This document shows, piece after piece, positions 16,221-24,578 of a stretch of 64,000 nucleotides of DNA (its first letter is position 1; each line of letters starts with the position of its first letter). The stretch covers positions 47,873-111,872 of the forward strand of contig NZ_JANCPR020000031.1 in the NCBI RefSeq assembly GCF_028657195.3, given 5' to 3'. The stretch comes from Streptomyces iconiensis (GTDB lineage Bacteria; Actinomycetota; Actinomycetes; Streptomycetales; Streptomycetaceae). The notes beneath the pieces were generated by a model, which searched no databases, was not told the origin of the DNA, and was given only the letters and a program-made list of their open reading frames with translations. The translations under genes and the position numbers were made by a program.

Positions 16221-16235
16221 GCGGGGCTCAGCCGT

Positions 16236-16421
16236 TCATACGGGTCGGCCCAGCTGGACGACCATGGCCGGGTCGCGGTGGTCGAAGAACAGCGAGCTGC
16301 CGCCGTCCGGTTCGGCGATACGGGCCATCCGCTCGGCGGTGAGCTGGAAGTCGAACACGTCGAGGTTCTGCGCCATGCGCTCGGCGCGTACCGACTTGGG
16401 GATCGCGACGACGAGCAGTCG
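16236..16421 (-). pseudogene. Aldo/keto reductase C-terminal remnant
   Basis: Directly after the TetR stop, and in the same frame, about 61 codons run to a TGA at 16236-16238. They read VVAIPKSVRAERMAQNLDVF and DFQLTAERMARIAEPDGG, the C-terminal cofactor-binding and helix region of 2,5-diketogluconate-reductase-type aldo/keto reductases. The intact enzyme at 24579-25451 has the matching IPKSVKPHRIAENFGVFDF. No start codon or upstream barrel exists, so this is a remnant of a gene mostly deleted or replaced by the TetR gene. It is unlikely to be expressed except by readthrough. Confidence 0.75.
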
Positions 16422-17081
16422 TCACTCCCCCGCGGCGAGCGCCGCGCGCAGTCCGTCGAGCAGGACGCGCAGCCCGAACTCGAACCGGGCGTCGAAGTCG
16501 AGGAAGCGGTCGGCGGTGACCGCCGGCAGACTCGGGTGTTCGCTGATACGCGCGGCGACGGCGCTCTCGCCTCCGGCGTCGGCTGCGCCTTGCTGTTCGA
16601 GTGTCTCGCCCAGGATGAAGCTGAAGATCGTGGTGCAGGGCCACAGCGCCGACTCGGCGGGAAAGCCCGCGTCCATCATCGTCTCGACCATGGTGGCGGC
16701 GAGCGTGAACGTACGGGCGTGCCCCTTGGCGGCGTAGCTGCCGCCGACGATGCGTGCGCCGTCCCGCTGGGCCAGCAGGCACTCGCGTACGGCGTGCGCG
16801 AGTGCCTCCACCCGCTCCGCCCAGTCCGCGTCCTGGTCCAGCCGCACCCGGTCGGGTACGCCGGCCAGGACGGTCTCGGCCATCTCGTCGAGCAGGTCAC
16901 GCTTGCCGCCGAACAGGCGGTAGAGCGCCGGGGGTTGCACACCCAGTACTCCGACGAGCTTGCGCATCGTCAGGGACTCCAGCCCTCCGGTGTTCACCAA
17001 GGCGAGCGCCGTACGCGCCACGGTCTCCGCCCGCAGTGGGGTCCCGCCTCTTGCCTGCCGCTTCTCGCCCGCGCTTGACAT
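16422..17081 (-). CDS. TetR/AcrR-family repressor
   Basis: A 219-residue regulator. The N-terminal helix-turn-helix reads SLTMRKLVGVLGVQPPALY followed by RLFGGKRDLLDEMAE. The C-terminal ligand-binding half resembles the tetracycline-repressor-type C domain (long helices, LGETLEQQG). The ATG at 17081 is chosen because the HTH begins about 25 residues later and the upstream frame is non-coding. It is divergent from the reductase gene at 17152 and a long inverted repeat fills the 70-base gap, so it most likely represses itself and the reductase/flavoprotein pair. The stop is followed in frame by an aldo/keto reductase remnant. Confidence 0.85.
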   Translation of the reverse strand: MSSAGEKRQARGGTPLRAETVARTALALVNTGGLESLTMRKLVGVLGVQPPALYRLFGGKRDLLDEMAETVLAGVPDRVRLDQDADWAERVEALAHAVRECLLAQRDGARIVGGSYAAKGHARTFTLAATMVETMMDAGFPAESALWPCTTIFSFILGETLEQQGAADAGGESAVAARISEHPSLPAVTADRFLDFDARFEFGLRVLLDGLRAALAAGE

Positions 17082-17082
17082 A

Positions 17083-17131
17083 GTAACGACGTTATCACTA
17101 ATTTCCTTTACGTAAGTGATAACGCTGTTAC
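17083..17131. promoter_or_regulatory. Long inverted repeat, TetR operator
   Basis: GTAACGACGTTATCACT (17083-17099) and AGTGATAACGCTGTTAC (17115-17131) are inverted copies matching at 15 of 17 positions. They are 15 bases apart and lie exactly between the divergent starts. Each arm is itself a partial palindrome (GTAAC-x-x-CGTTA). Two TetR dimers, one per arm, are plausible. Confidence 0.7.
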
Positions 17132-17151
17132 CGCAATTGGGAGTGGACACC

Positions 17152-18129
17152 ATGACGAGCGCGGCTCCTGCACGACCCACAACCGCCGCCGCCGACCACC
17201 TCGCTGTCGTGGTACGCCAACTGCGCTGGGAGGCGGACGGCGTACTCTCGGTGGAGTTCTGCGCGGCGGACGGAGGGGACCTGCCGCCGTGGCGTCCCGG
17301 CGCGCACATCGAGTTGGCGCTGCCCACCGGGATCACGCGGCAGTACTCGCTGTGCGGCTCCCCCGAGGACCGCTCCCGCTACCGCATCGGGGTGCTGCGT
17401 GAACGGGTGGGCCGCGGCGGCTCCGAATACGTCCATATGTTCCTGCGCCCGGGGCAGCCGCTGCGGCTGCGGGGCCCGAGGGACAACTTCGGCTTCGACC
17501 GCGCGCGGTCGTACCTGTTCATCGCGGGCGGAGTCGGGATCACGCCGATTCTGCCGATGGTCCATCAGGCCGAGGCGTGGGGCGTGCCCTGGCAGCTCGT
17601 CTACGGCGGACGCCGCGCCGCTTCGATGGCGTTCCGCGACGAACTGCGGCCGTACGGCGACCGGGTTCAGCTGTACCCGGAGGACGCGGTCGGCCGCATT
17701 CCGCTGGCACGCTGGCTCGACCGGGAACAGGAGGGAACCGACATCTACGCCTGCGGCCCCGAACCCCTGCTGACCGCGGTGGAAAGCGCCGGCGCGCACT
17801 GGCGGCCCGGCGCGCTGCACCTGGAGCGGTTCAAGGCGCGCAAGAAGCCGGCCCAGCAGAACAGCCCGGTGGAGGTGGTGTGCGCCCAATCGGACCGTAC
17901 GGTCACGGTGCCGTCCGACACCAGCGTCCTGAGCGCCCTTGAAGGCGCGGGCATCCCGGTGGCCGGCTCGTGCCGGGAGGGCGTGTGCGGCACCTGCGAG
18001 ACCCGCGTACTCGACGGCGAGCCCGACCACCGCGACGACATCCTGTCCGAGCAGGACCGCGCCACCGGTGACCGCATGTACGTCTGCGTCTCCCGGGCAC
18101 GCGGCCCCCGCCTCGTACTCGACGTCTGA
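17152..18129 (+). CDS. PDR/VanB-type flavin reductase with C-terminal 2Fe-2S domain
   Basis: A 325-residue one-protein electron-transfer chain. The FMN domain has the RQYSLCGSPEDRSRYRIGV segment, the NAD(P)H domain has FIAGGVGITPILPMV, and the C-terminal plant-type ferredoxin domain has CREGVCGTCETRV plus a fourth Cys in MYVCVSRA. This order (FMN-NAD-2Fe2S) is that of phthalate dioxygenase reductase and VanB. It takes electrons from NAD(P)H and passes them to a partner oxygenase or flavoprotein. The ATG at 17152 lies just right of the TetR operator. The next gene encodes a PPOX flavoprotein; no Rieske oxygenase is adjacent. Confidence 0.87.
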   Translation: MTSAAPARPTTAAADHLAVVVRQLRWEADGVLSVEFCAADGGDLPPWRPGAHIELALPTGITRQYSLCGSPEDRSRYRIGVLRERVGRGGSEYVHMFLRPGQPLRLRGPRDNFGFDRARSYLFIAGGVGITPILPMVHQAEAWGVPWQLVYGGRRAASMAFRDELRPYGDRVQLYPEDAVGRIPLARWLDREQEGTDIYACGPEPLLTAVESAGAHWRPGALHLERFKARKKPAQQNSPVEVVCAQSDRTVTVPSDTSVLSALEGAGIPVAGSCREGVCGTCETRVLDGEPDHRDDILSEQDRATGDRMYVCVSRARGPRLVLDV

Positions 18130-18171
18130 ACGAGGCCCAGGACACTCCGGAACACCACGGGACCTCCCGGA

Positions 18172-18266
18172 AGCGACCCCGAGCCCGAAGCAAGCCGAGC
18201 CCGAAGCAAGCTCGACCCCCAAGCGACCCCGAGCCCGAAGCGGCCCGAGCCCCGAGCGACCCCGAG
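18172..18266. repeat. GACCCCGAGCCCGAAGC repeat in the 154-base gap
   Basis: Four to five degenerate copies of GACCCCGAGCCCGAAGC fill the space between the reductase stop and the PPOX gene. The ribosome site GGGAAGG follows. Confidence 0.75.
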
Positions 18267-18283
18267 TGGGAAGGCCAGCACGT

Positions 18284-18988
18284 ATGACCATCACCGACAC
18301 GCCCCCCGTCAGCACCGGGGCCACCACACCGCAGACCGCGGCCGACGCCTACCGGTCCATAGACATGGAACGCGTCAGGCAGATCGTCGGACACCCACCG
18401 CAGTTCATCGCGGACAAGAAGGCGGACTTCGTCGGCGAGTTCGCCATGAGGTTCATCGCGCACAGCACGTTCTTCTGCATGGCCACCAGCGACGAGACCG
18501 GGCAGATCGACAACAGCCCCAAGGGCGACCCGCCCGGCTCGGTGCGCGTGCTGGACCCGTGGACGCTGGCCGTACCCGACCGCCCCGGCAACAAGCTCGC
18601 CGACTCCTTCGAGAACATCATGCGGAACCCGGCCGTCGGCCTGGTCTTCTTCGTACCCGGCATACGCGAGGCCGTGCGGGTCAACGGAGACGCGTTCGTC
18701 ACCGACGACTCCGAACTGCTGCAGATGCTCGGCGCGGAAGGCAAGCCGGCCGTACTGGCCACCGTCGTCCGCGTACGCGAGGTGTACTCGCAGTGCGGAA
18801 AGGCGGTGATCCGCTCGAAGCTGTGGGACGGCGACCAGCGCGGCCTCGCCGAAGCCGTCATGCTGGGAGGCGATTTCGGCTCCCTGGCGGTGTCCGAACA
18901 GGCCAGCAAGATGACCGCCGCCCTGGGCGACCAGCTCTCCGGACTGGGCGACCTCCTGGAACACGACTACCGCCACGGCCTGTACTGA
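18284..18988 (+). CDS. PPOX-class FMN-binding protein (MSMEG_1061-like)
   Basis: A 234-residue member of the pyridoxamine-phosphate-oxidase split-barrel superfamily. FFCMATSDETGQIDNSPKGD and VRVLDPWTLAVPDRPGNK followed by NPAVGLVFFVPG match the long PPOX subfamily whose members are annotated after MSMEG_1061. These proteins bind FMN or related cofactors; the reaction is usually unknown. ATG 18284 follows GGGAAGG. It is downstream of the PDR-type reductase and both are probably under the same TetR repressor, so the reductase may deliver electrons to this flavin. Confidence 0.8.
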   Translation: MTITDTPPVSTGATTPQTAADAYRSIDMERVRQIVGHPPQFIADKKADFVGEFAMRFIAHSTFFCMATSDETGQIDNSPKGDPPGSVRVLDPWTLAVPDRPGNKLADSFENIMRNPAVGLVFFVPGIREAVRVNGDAFVTDDSELLQMLGAEGKPAVLATVVRVREVYSQCGKAVIRSKLWDGDQRGLAEAVMLGGDFGSLAVSEQASKMTAALGDQLSGLGDLLEHDYRHGLY

Positions 18989-19064
18989 CCTCCCGGCCCC
19001 GCCGGACCCCGGCGGGGTCGGGGCGAGGCGGCGTGCGCCGTACCGCCTTGTCGCCCGGACCGGT

Positions 19065-20621
19065 CTACGGGGAGCCGAGAGATGGCGACCAAGGAGGGCG
19101 GGCGGCGCAGTGTTCGGCGGTGGCCATGGTCGTCAGGTTGGTGTTGGCGGTGGGGAGGGTCGGGAGGACGGAGGCGTCGATGACGTAGAGGTTCTCCGTT
19201 CCGTTTACGGCGCCGTCGGGGCCCACGACGGCGTCCGGGTCCGTCGGCTGTCCCATACGGCAGGTGCCGGCGGCGTGTTGATAGGGGTTCACGACCGAGC
19301 GGATCGCGGTGGCGAGGCCGGCGGCGGAGTGCGTTGCCGCGAGGGGGCCGCGTTCCTCGCCGAGGAGGCCGGCCAGGGGCTCGGTGCGGGCGAGGCGGCG
19401 GGCGAGACGGAGGCCCGCGACCAGCCGGTCGGTGTCGCGCGGGTCCCGTAGCAGGCCGGGGTCGATGGCGGGAGCGGCGAAGGGATCGGCCGTGCGCGGC
19501 CGTAGCCGCCCCGTCGAATGGGGGCGCATCAGGGCCACCCACAGGGTGAGGCCCGTGGTTCCGTCGTCGAGGAGTTCGGGCCCGGAGGGGAAGAGGTGCA
19601 GGCCGACCGTGCCGTCCTCGCGCGAGGCCGTGGGGACACCGCCCGCGGTGTGCGGGTCGGGACAGGTGAGGTAGACCTGCAGTACGGGGGCCGTCGGAGG
19701 CGGCAGCGGCACGTCCACGGGAAACTGAAGGGTGACCGTCGGGTGCTCCCGCAGCCCCTGGCCCACGCCCGGCAGGTCGGCGAGCACGTCGATGCCCAGG
19801 GCCGCGAGGTCTTCCGCGGGGCCGATGCCTGATCGCATCAGTACGGCCGGGCTGCCGTACGCCCCGGCGGCCAGCACGGTGCGCCGGGCGCGGACCAGCG
19901 TTCCGCCGGCGTCCGCCAGCCGCAGCCCGACCGCCTTCCCGCCCTCGAAGACGACACGGTCCACATGAACTCCCGCGCGTACATGGAGGTTGGCGCGGCC
20001 ACGTGCCCGGGCGAGGTACGTCAGGGCGGTGCTCTGCCGGACGTCGTCGACCCGGTTGACCGGTACGGGGCCCACACCGAGGGCGCCAGGAGCATTGTGG
20101 TCCGCCACCCGCGGGTGCCCTTCGGCCAGGCAGGCGGCCTCGAAAGCCCGCTGATGCGCGTTGAGTTCGTCCGCCCCGTGGCGGCGTACGGGGACGGGGC
20201 CTTGCGTTCCGTGGTACGCGTCGGCACGGTCCATGTCCCGTTCCACCTGTCGCAGGCTGGGCAGGAACTCCGCGAACGACCAGCCGTCACCCCCGTACGC
20301 CGCCCACGCGTCGTAGTCAGCCGGCTGCCCGCGCAAGGCGATGGCCGAGTTGATGGCGGAGGAGCCGCCGACCAGTTTTCCCCTGGTCAGCGCGACGCTC
20401 CGGCCGAGGGCACCCGGCTCGCTCACGTACCCCCAGTCGTGGCTGTCCGTCGCGGCCGGACTGGTGGCCACGTCGCCGGGCTGCTCCGCGCTGTCGGTGC
20501 CGTAGTCGGGTCCCGCCTCCAGCAGCAGTACCGAGCGCCCGGGGTCCTCACTGAGGCGGCAGGCCAGCACTCCTCCGGCCGACCCCGCGCCTACGACGAC
20601 CACGTCCCAGACTCCGTTCAC
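19065..20621 (-). CDS. GMC-family FAD oxidoreductase (choline-dehydrogenase-like)
   Basis: A 518-residue enzyme. FAD site VVVGAGSAGGVLACRLSEDP at the N terminus, GMC signature KLVGGSSAINSAIALRG at about 90-106, and the C-terminal catalytic region with His in YQHAAGTCRMG and Asn in TANTNLTTMA. The GTG start at 20621 follows GGAGAGGAGGACC; the longer ATG frame upstream is repeat-derived. The family oxidises primary or secondary alcohols to carbonyls with FAD. It is single, convergent with the PPOX gene, and no partner gene reveals the alcohol. Confidence 0.88.
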   Translation of the reverse strand: MNGVWDVVVVGAGSAGGVLACRLSEDPGRSVLLLEAGPDYGTDSAEQPGDVATSPAATDSHDWGYVSEPGALGRSVALTRGKLVGGSSAINSAIALRGQPADYDAWAAYGGDGWSFAEFLPSLRQVERDMDRADAYHGTQGPVPVRRHGADELNAHQRAFEAACLAEGHPRVADHNAPGALGVGPVPVNRVDDVRQSTALTYLARARGRANLHVRAGVHVDRVVFEGGKAVGLRLADAGGTLVRARRTVLAAGAYGSPAVLMRSGIGPAEDLAALGIDVLADLPGVGQGLREHPTVTLQFPVDVPLPPPTAPVLQVYLTCPDPHTAGGVPTASREDGTVGLHLFPSGPELLDDGTTGLTLWVALMRPHSTGRLRPRTADPFAAPAIDPGLLRDPRDTDRLVAGLRLARRLARTEPLAGLLGEERGPLAATHSAAGLATAIRSVVNPYQHAAGTCRMGQPTDPDAVVGPDGAVNGTENLYVIDASVLPTLPTANTNLTTMATAEHCAARPPWSPSLGSP

Positions 20622-20682
20622 GGTCCTCCTCTCCCGTTGCGCGCCCGGCCCGCGCGCGCCTACGGACACCGCTGCCGCGTGC

Positions 20683-20835
20683 CGTGCGTGTGCCGTGTGC
20701 CGTGTGCCGTGCGGCGTGTGTCCGTGCTGCGTGTGCCGTGCGGCGCGGCTCATGTCCAGTGGTTCACGGCCCGTGGCCCTCGGCCCGTGTGAGCCTCGGC
20801 CCCGTGGTTCACGCCGTGTGGTTCACGCCGTGTGG
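20683..20835. repeat. GTGCCGTGYG-type low-complexity repeat
   Basis: Many imperfect copies of CGTGTGCCGTGCGGC and, further on, GTGGTTCACGCCGTGTGG (two near copies). This is part of the GMC/SDR intergenic region. Confidence 0.7.
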
Positions 20836-21169
20836 CTCAGGCGGGCTTCCTGCCGCAGCTTCCTGCCGCTGTCGCGCTGTCCGGTGTGCCCGAAATCAAC
20901 CTGCGCCTGGCCTGAGCATGGCACGCGCCCACAGCGCCCGCCTTCCGCGGGCGGAGAGCGTGCGCCCATCGGCTGCCTCCGAGATGCCGACAGTGGGAGT
21001 ACGGGGTGACATGGCTGAGTACGGGCACGGGTGTGTGGGTGTGGCGGCCGGTACCGGTGGTGCCGATACCGGACCAGACCGCCGATTCCCGAGCCGGAAC
21101 CAGTCAGCGGGCCCCAGGGGCTGCCGGGCCCCAGAGCTACCCGACCCCCAGACCCACCCGACCGCGAGA

Positions 21170-21226
21170 TCCGCCAGACCCGCCAGACCAGCGAGACCAG
21201 CCAGACCAGCCAGACCAGCCAGCAGC
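21170..21226. repeat. AGACCAGCC tandem repeat
   Basis: Five to six copies of a 9-base AGACCAGCC unit end 14 bases before the SDR start, just upstream of its GGAGGAAA ribosome site. Confidence 0.85.
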
Positions 21227-21239
21227 AGGAGGAAACGCC

Positions 21240-22085
21240 GTGAAGCAGCCACCACCCGCGCAGCAGCAGAATCCGCCGGGCAGTACGGGCCTGATGCAGC
21301 CGACGCCCGACCACGGCGAGGAGAGCTACCGGGGGTCGGGGCGGCTGGAGGGCAAGAAGGCCGTCGTCACGGGTGGTGACAGCGGCATCGGGCGTGCGGT
21401 GGCGATCGCCTACGCACGGGAGGGCGCCGACGTTCTGGTCTCCTACCTGGACGAGCACGAGGACGCCAGGGAGACGGCACGCCTGGTGGAGCAGGCCGGC
21501 CGGAAGGCGGTGCTGCTCGCGGGAGATCTCGCGGTCCCCGCGCATTGCCGTGAGGTCGTGGCGACGGCGCTGAAGGAGTTCGGGGGCCTGGACGTACTGG
21601 TCTCCAACGCGGCGCAGCAGATGACCCACAACTCGCTGGAGGAGATCCCGGACGAGGAATGGGACCGCACACTCGCGGTGAACCTCAGCGCCCTGTTTCA
21701 TCTGTGCAAGGCGGCACTCCCGCATCTGCGCGCCGGCGCCTCCATCATCGCGTCGACCTCCATCAATTCCGACATGCCGCCCCCGCAGCTGCTCCCGTAC
21801 GACGTGACCAAGGCGGGGATCGCCAACTTCGTAGGGGCCGCCTCGCAGTTGCTGGCGGATCGGGGTATCCGGGTCAACAGCGTGGCGCCCGGCCCGATCT
21901 GGACGCCGCTGATCCCGGCCACCATGCCGGAGGAGGACGTGGCGAGCTTCGGCAAGCAGGTGCCGATGGGCAGGCCAGGGCAGCCGGCGGAGCTGGCGCC
22001 CGTCTACGTGATGCTCGCCTCCGACGAGTCCTCGTACGTCTCCGGGGCCCGTATCGCGGTCACCGGCGGCCAGCCGATTCTCTGA
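21240..22085 (+). CDS. SDR-family oxidoreductase (YghA / general-stress-protein-39-like)
   Basis: A 281-residue classical-type short-chain dehydrogenase. It has the cofactor site VVTGGDSGIGRAVAIAYAREG, NAAQQ in place of NNAG, the catalytic Ser in IIASTSINS and Tyr-x-x-x-Lys in YDVTKAG. The N-terminal extension (about 40 Pro/Gln-rich residues ending in G-S-GRLEGKKA) is typical of YghA / Gsp39-type stress-linked SDRs. GTG 21240 follows GGAGGAAACGCC. The phosphomannose isomerase gene starts five bases after its stop, so the two are likely co-transcribed. Substrate unknown. Confidence 0.87.
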   Translation: MKQPPPAQQQNPPGSTGLMQPTPDHGEESYRGSGRLEGKKAVVTGGDSGIGRAVAIAYAREGADVLVSYLDEHEDARETARLVEQAGRKAVLLAGDLAVPAHCREVVATALKEFGGLDVLVSNAAQQMTHNSLEEIPDEEWDRTLAVNLSALFHLCKAALPHLRAGASIIASTSINSDMPPPQLLPYDVTKAGIANFVGAASQLLADRGIRVNSVAPGPIWTPLIPATMPEEDVASFGKQVPMGRPGQPAELAPVYVMLASDESSYVSGARIAVTGGQPIL

Positions 22086-22200
22086 GCCGTATGGACGCCG
22101 ATTCTGTGAGTCGTACGGACGCCGGCTCCGTTAGCCGGAGCCGTTCGGACGCCGGCTCTGTTAGCCGTTCGGACGCCGGCTCTGTGAGTCGTACGGGCAC
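22083..22200. repeat. 24-30-base minisatellite across the SDR/manA junction
   Basis: Four units built on GGACGCCGGCTCTGTTAGCCG run from the SDR stop into manA. They encode the Asp-Ala-Gly-Ser-Val-Ser-Arg repeats at the N terminus of the isomerase. Confidence 0.85.
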
Positions 22201-23296
22201 GGGCTGGTATCCGCTGCGCCTGACGACACCCGTCAAGCAGCACGTCTTCGGTGGCCGGTACATCCCCCGGTACCTCGGCCGCGACGGTATGCCCGAGGGG
22301 CGGATCGCGGAGACCTGGGAGGTCAGCGATGTCGAGGGGGACGGCGCCCACATCGTGAACGGCGCACTGGCCGGCCGCTCCCTGCGCGGCCTCACGGAGG
22401 AGTTCCCCGAGGAGCTGGTGGGGCGTGGATGGCGTGGCGGCCCGCGCTTCCCCTTGCTGACCAAGTTCATCGACGCGTATCGCCCGTTGCCCGTACATCT
22501 GCACCCCGACGACGAGGCAGCGCGCCGGCTGGAGGGTGAGCCGAACGGCAAAACGGAGGCTTGGCACATCGTGGCGGCTGCCCCCGGCGCCACGGCGCTG
22601 GTCGGTGTGCGGGAGGGTGTGGGCCGCGACGAGCTGCGACGGGCACTGCTCGCGCAGGACTTCGACTCCGTGATGCGCCGGCTGCCCGTCCTGGCGGGCC
22701 GGACCATCTACGTACCGGCCGGAACCCTGCACAGTTTCGGCCCTGAGACCCTGGTCTACGAGATCGAGCAGACCTCCGACCTCCAGCAGCACGCGATGCG
22801 TCACCGCATGGAGGACGGCAGTCCGATCCCTGACGACCAGTGGCACTCCCACATCGAGGCGCTGCTGGACGAGTGGAAGCCCGCACCGCGGCCGGAGTTC
22901 ACCCCCGGTCTGACCCTGCCGAGCGGGGAGGGCACCGAACGCAGGGTCCTCTGCGCGGGACCGTACTTCGCGCTGGAACGGCTACGGGCACACAGCCACG
23001 CGGGCGCCCTCGTCCGCGCCTTCGACACGGCAGTCGTGCTGAGCAACGTGGGAACGCCGACCACTGTGACCTGCGGCCCGTTCAGCGAACCTCTGGGCCG
23101 CGCCAGCACCCTGCTGCTGCCCGCCGCGCTCGGTTTCGTGGAGATCCAGGCACCCGCCGACGTACTCATCGGTTACGTACCCGACCTGAACCACGACATC
23201 CGGACCCCTCTCCTGGCCGCCGGGCACCCGGCGGCGGACGTGGCCGCACTCGGCGAGGGACTGGGCGGACACTCGCCGACGGACCAGGGGACGTGA
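22091..23296 (+). CDS. manA: Class I mannose-6-phosphate isomerase
   Basis: A 401-residue enzyme of the cupin-type class I family, interconverting fructose-6-phosphate and mannose-6-phosphate. Zinc-site features are visible: PVHLHPDDEAARRL, the Glu in GKTEAWHIV and IYVPAGTLHSFGPETLVYEIEQ with a His ligand and the catalytic region. It feeds GDP-mannose synthesis, for which a fused pyrophosphorylase/mutase lies at 60518-63013. Residues 1-35 are a Ser/Arg/Asp repeat encoded by the junction minisatellite and absent from normal family members. The true start may be a later GTG, for example near the GTG-W-Y-P-L-R segment. Catalytic core confidence is high. Confidence 0.85.
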   Translation: MDADSVSRTDAGSVSRSRSDAGSVSRSDAGSVSRTGTGWYPLRLTTPVKQHVFGGRYIPRYLGRDGMPEGRIAETWEVSDVEGDGAHIVNGALAGRSLRGLTEEFPEELVGRGWRGGPRFPLLTKFIDAYRPLPVHLHPDDEAARRLEGEPNGKTEAWHIVAAAPGATALVGVREGVGRDELRRALLAQDFDSVMRRLPVLAGRTIYVPAGTLHSFGPETLVYEIEQTSDLQQHAMRHRMEDGSPIPDDQWHSHIEALLDEWKPAPRPEFTPGLTLPSGEGTERRVLCAGPYFALERLRAHSHAGALVRAFDTAVVLSNVGTPTTVTCGPFSEPLGRASTLLLPAALGFVEIQAPADVLIGYVPDLNHDIRTPLLAAGHPAADVAALGEGLGGHSPTDQGT

Positions 23297-23319
23297 CGGC
23301 CCAAGGGGCGGAGCGTCGG

Positions 23320-23400
23320 CGTGCACGCCGACGACCAGCGACCGACGACCGACGACCGGCAACCAGCAACCCGCAACCCGCAACCCGCAACCGACGACGG
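23320..23400. repeat. CGACCGACGACCGGCAACC-type degenerate repeat
   Basis: Tandem CGACGAC and AACCCGC units fill part of the 249-base gap between manA and the convergent GNAT gene. Nothing else is recognisable in the gap. Confidence 0.75.
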
Positions 23401-23545
23401 TGCGGGCAACGGCCCCACCGCCCGCCCCAACCCCTCGTCGCCCGGACGGGCTCGACGCACGTCGCGCGTATCCCCGCGTCGGGCTCGGCACCACGGCCTC
23501 CTCCGTGCTGGGCCGCCGTTCCGCCGCCGGCCCCCGGGCGGAGGA

Positions 23546-24064
23546 TCACCGCTCGGGCAGGCCCGGTGCTGCCTCCGTACGGAAACGGGCCGTGGTGCCG
23601 TCCTCGCTCCAGCGGCGCAGTCCGGCCTTCTCCAGTACGCGAACGGAGGCCGGGTTCGCCAGTTCCACATCGGCGTACACCGTATGGACGCCGGGCATGC
23701 GCAGCGCGAACCCGATCAGGGCCCTGGCGGCCTCGGAGGCGTAGCCCCGGCCGCGCCGTGAGGCCACGATGCCGTAGCCGACTTCGAGGGCGCCGTCGGT
23801 CGGCGGCCAGAGGAGGCTGGTGGAGCCGACCACCAGACCGCTCTCCCGCTCGACGATCAGCCGGTGACCGTACGCGCCCGGCGTGCCAGTCCACTCGGTG
23901 ATGAAGCCGGCGATGACGCGGTCGCCCTCGGCGGGGAAGTCCTCCGCCCAGTGCGCCATACGGCCGTCATCGAGAACGGCGTCGATCTCGTCGGTGACCC
24001 ACGGCCGCAGCACGAGGCGTTCGGTGGTCAGTTCGGTACCGGTCGGGGGAAAAGAAGAAGACAC
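23546..24064 (-). CDS. GNAT-family N-acetyltransferase (RimJ/RimL-like)
   Basis: A 172-residue acetyltransferase. It has LTTERLVLRPW at the N terminus (the RimJ-type opening), the acetyl-CoA loop IVASRRGRGYASEAARALIGFAL, and VELANPASVRVLEKAGL near the end (the N-x-x-S-x-x-V-x-E-K-x-G signature). It probably acetylates a protein N terminus or small amine with acetyl-CoA. GTG 24064 is preferred over the longer frame because it follows CCAGGAGTG. It stands alone; the function is not constrained by neighbours. Confidence 0.83.
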   Translation of the reverse strand: MSSSFPPTGTELTTERLVLRPWVTDEIDAVLDDGRMAHWAEDFPAEGDRVIAGFITEWTGTPGAYGHRLIVERESGLVVGSTSLLWPPTDGALEVGYGIVASRRGRGYASEAARALIGFALRMPGVHTVYADVELANPASVRVLEKAGLRRWSEDGTTARFRTEAAPGLPER

Positions 24065-24578
24065 GCGACACTCCTGGTCGTTTCGAACACCCGGACCGCT
24101 CACTTCCCTCGTGCGGCCCGGACAAGGGCATGGTGACGAAGTGGCTGGCGGGCCATGTTCATCGACCGCCCTGGTCGTGAGGCAGCGGGCACGCCGGGTT
24201 CGCGCGGCCCGGTTTCGTGCGTCGGCGGGGCTCTGTCAAGCACGTTCCGGCAGGCCGGAGTTGGGCACCCGGCGGACCGCAGGCCGACGGACGGCCGGAG
24301 CCGGAGCAGCACGCACGAGAGCGTTCCCCGGGCTCGCGCTTCGGCGGCGAGGGTTGCTCCGGTTGCTCCTCCGGTTGCGGCGGCGCCGACGGCACGCGCA
24401 AATGGCTGGAGAACCGGTACAGCCCACACCCGCGCCCGCGCTCCCCCACCCGGCACCTTCCCCTTCGACAATCTCTCCCCCTCGACCGCCTCCGCCCCCT
24501 CGTAAGAGCTCGACCATCTCCCCCGCCCAACCGCTCCCCGTATGGACTCGACCCCCTCCCCGTGAAGGAGCAGCCGCC
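24065..24578. other. 514-base region without a supported gene
   Basis: The interval between the divergent GNAT and aldo/keto reductase genes has open frames on both strands. All read as low-complexity Arg/Pro/Gly and match nothing. The last 100 bases are C/T-rich and end in the GAAGGAG ribosome site of the reductase. Confidence 0.55.

Larger units (their letters stand above)
20622..21239. other. 618-base gene-free gap with low-complexity tracts
   Basis: Between the divergent GMC and SDR genes I see no supported gene. The gap contains a GTGCCGTGC-type repeat tract (about 20680-20835), a unique middle part and an AGACCAGCC tract next to the SDR gene. Promoters for both genes must lie here but none stands out. 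Confidence 0.6.
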
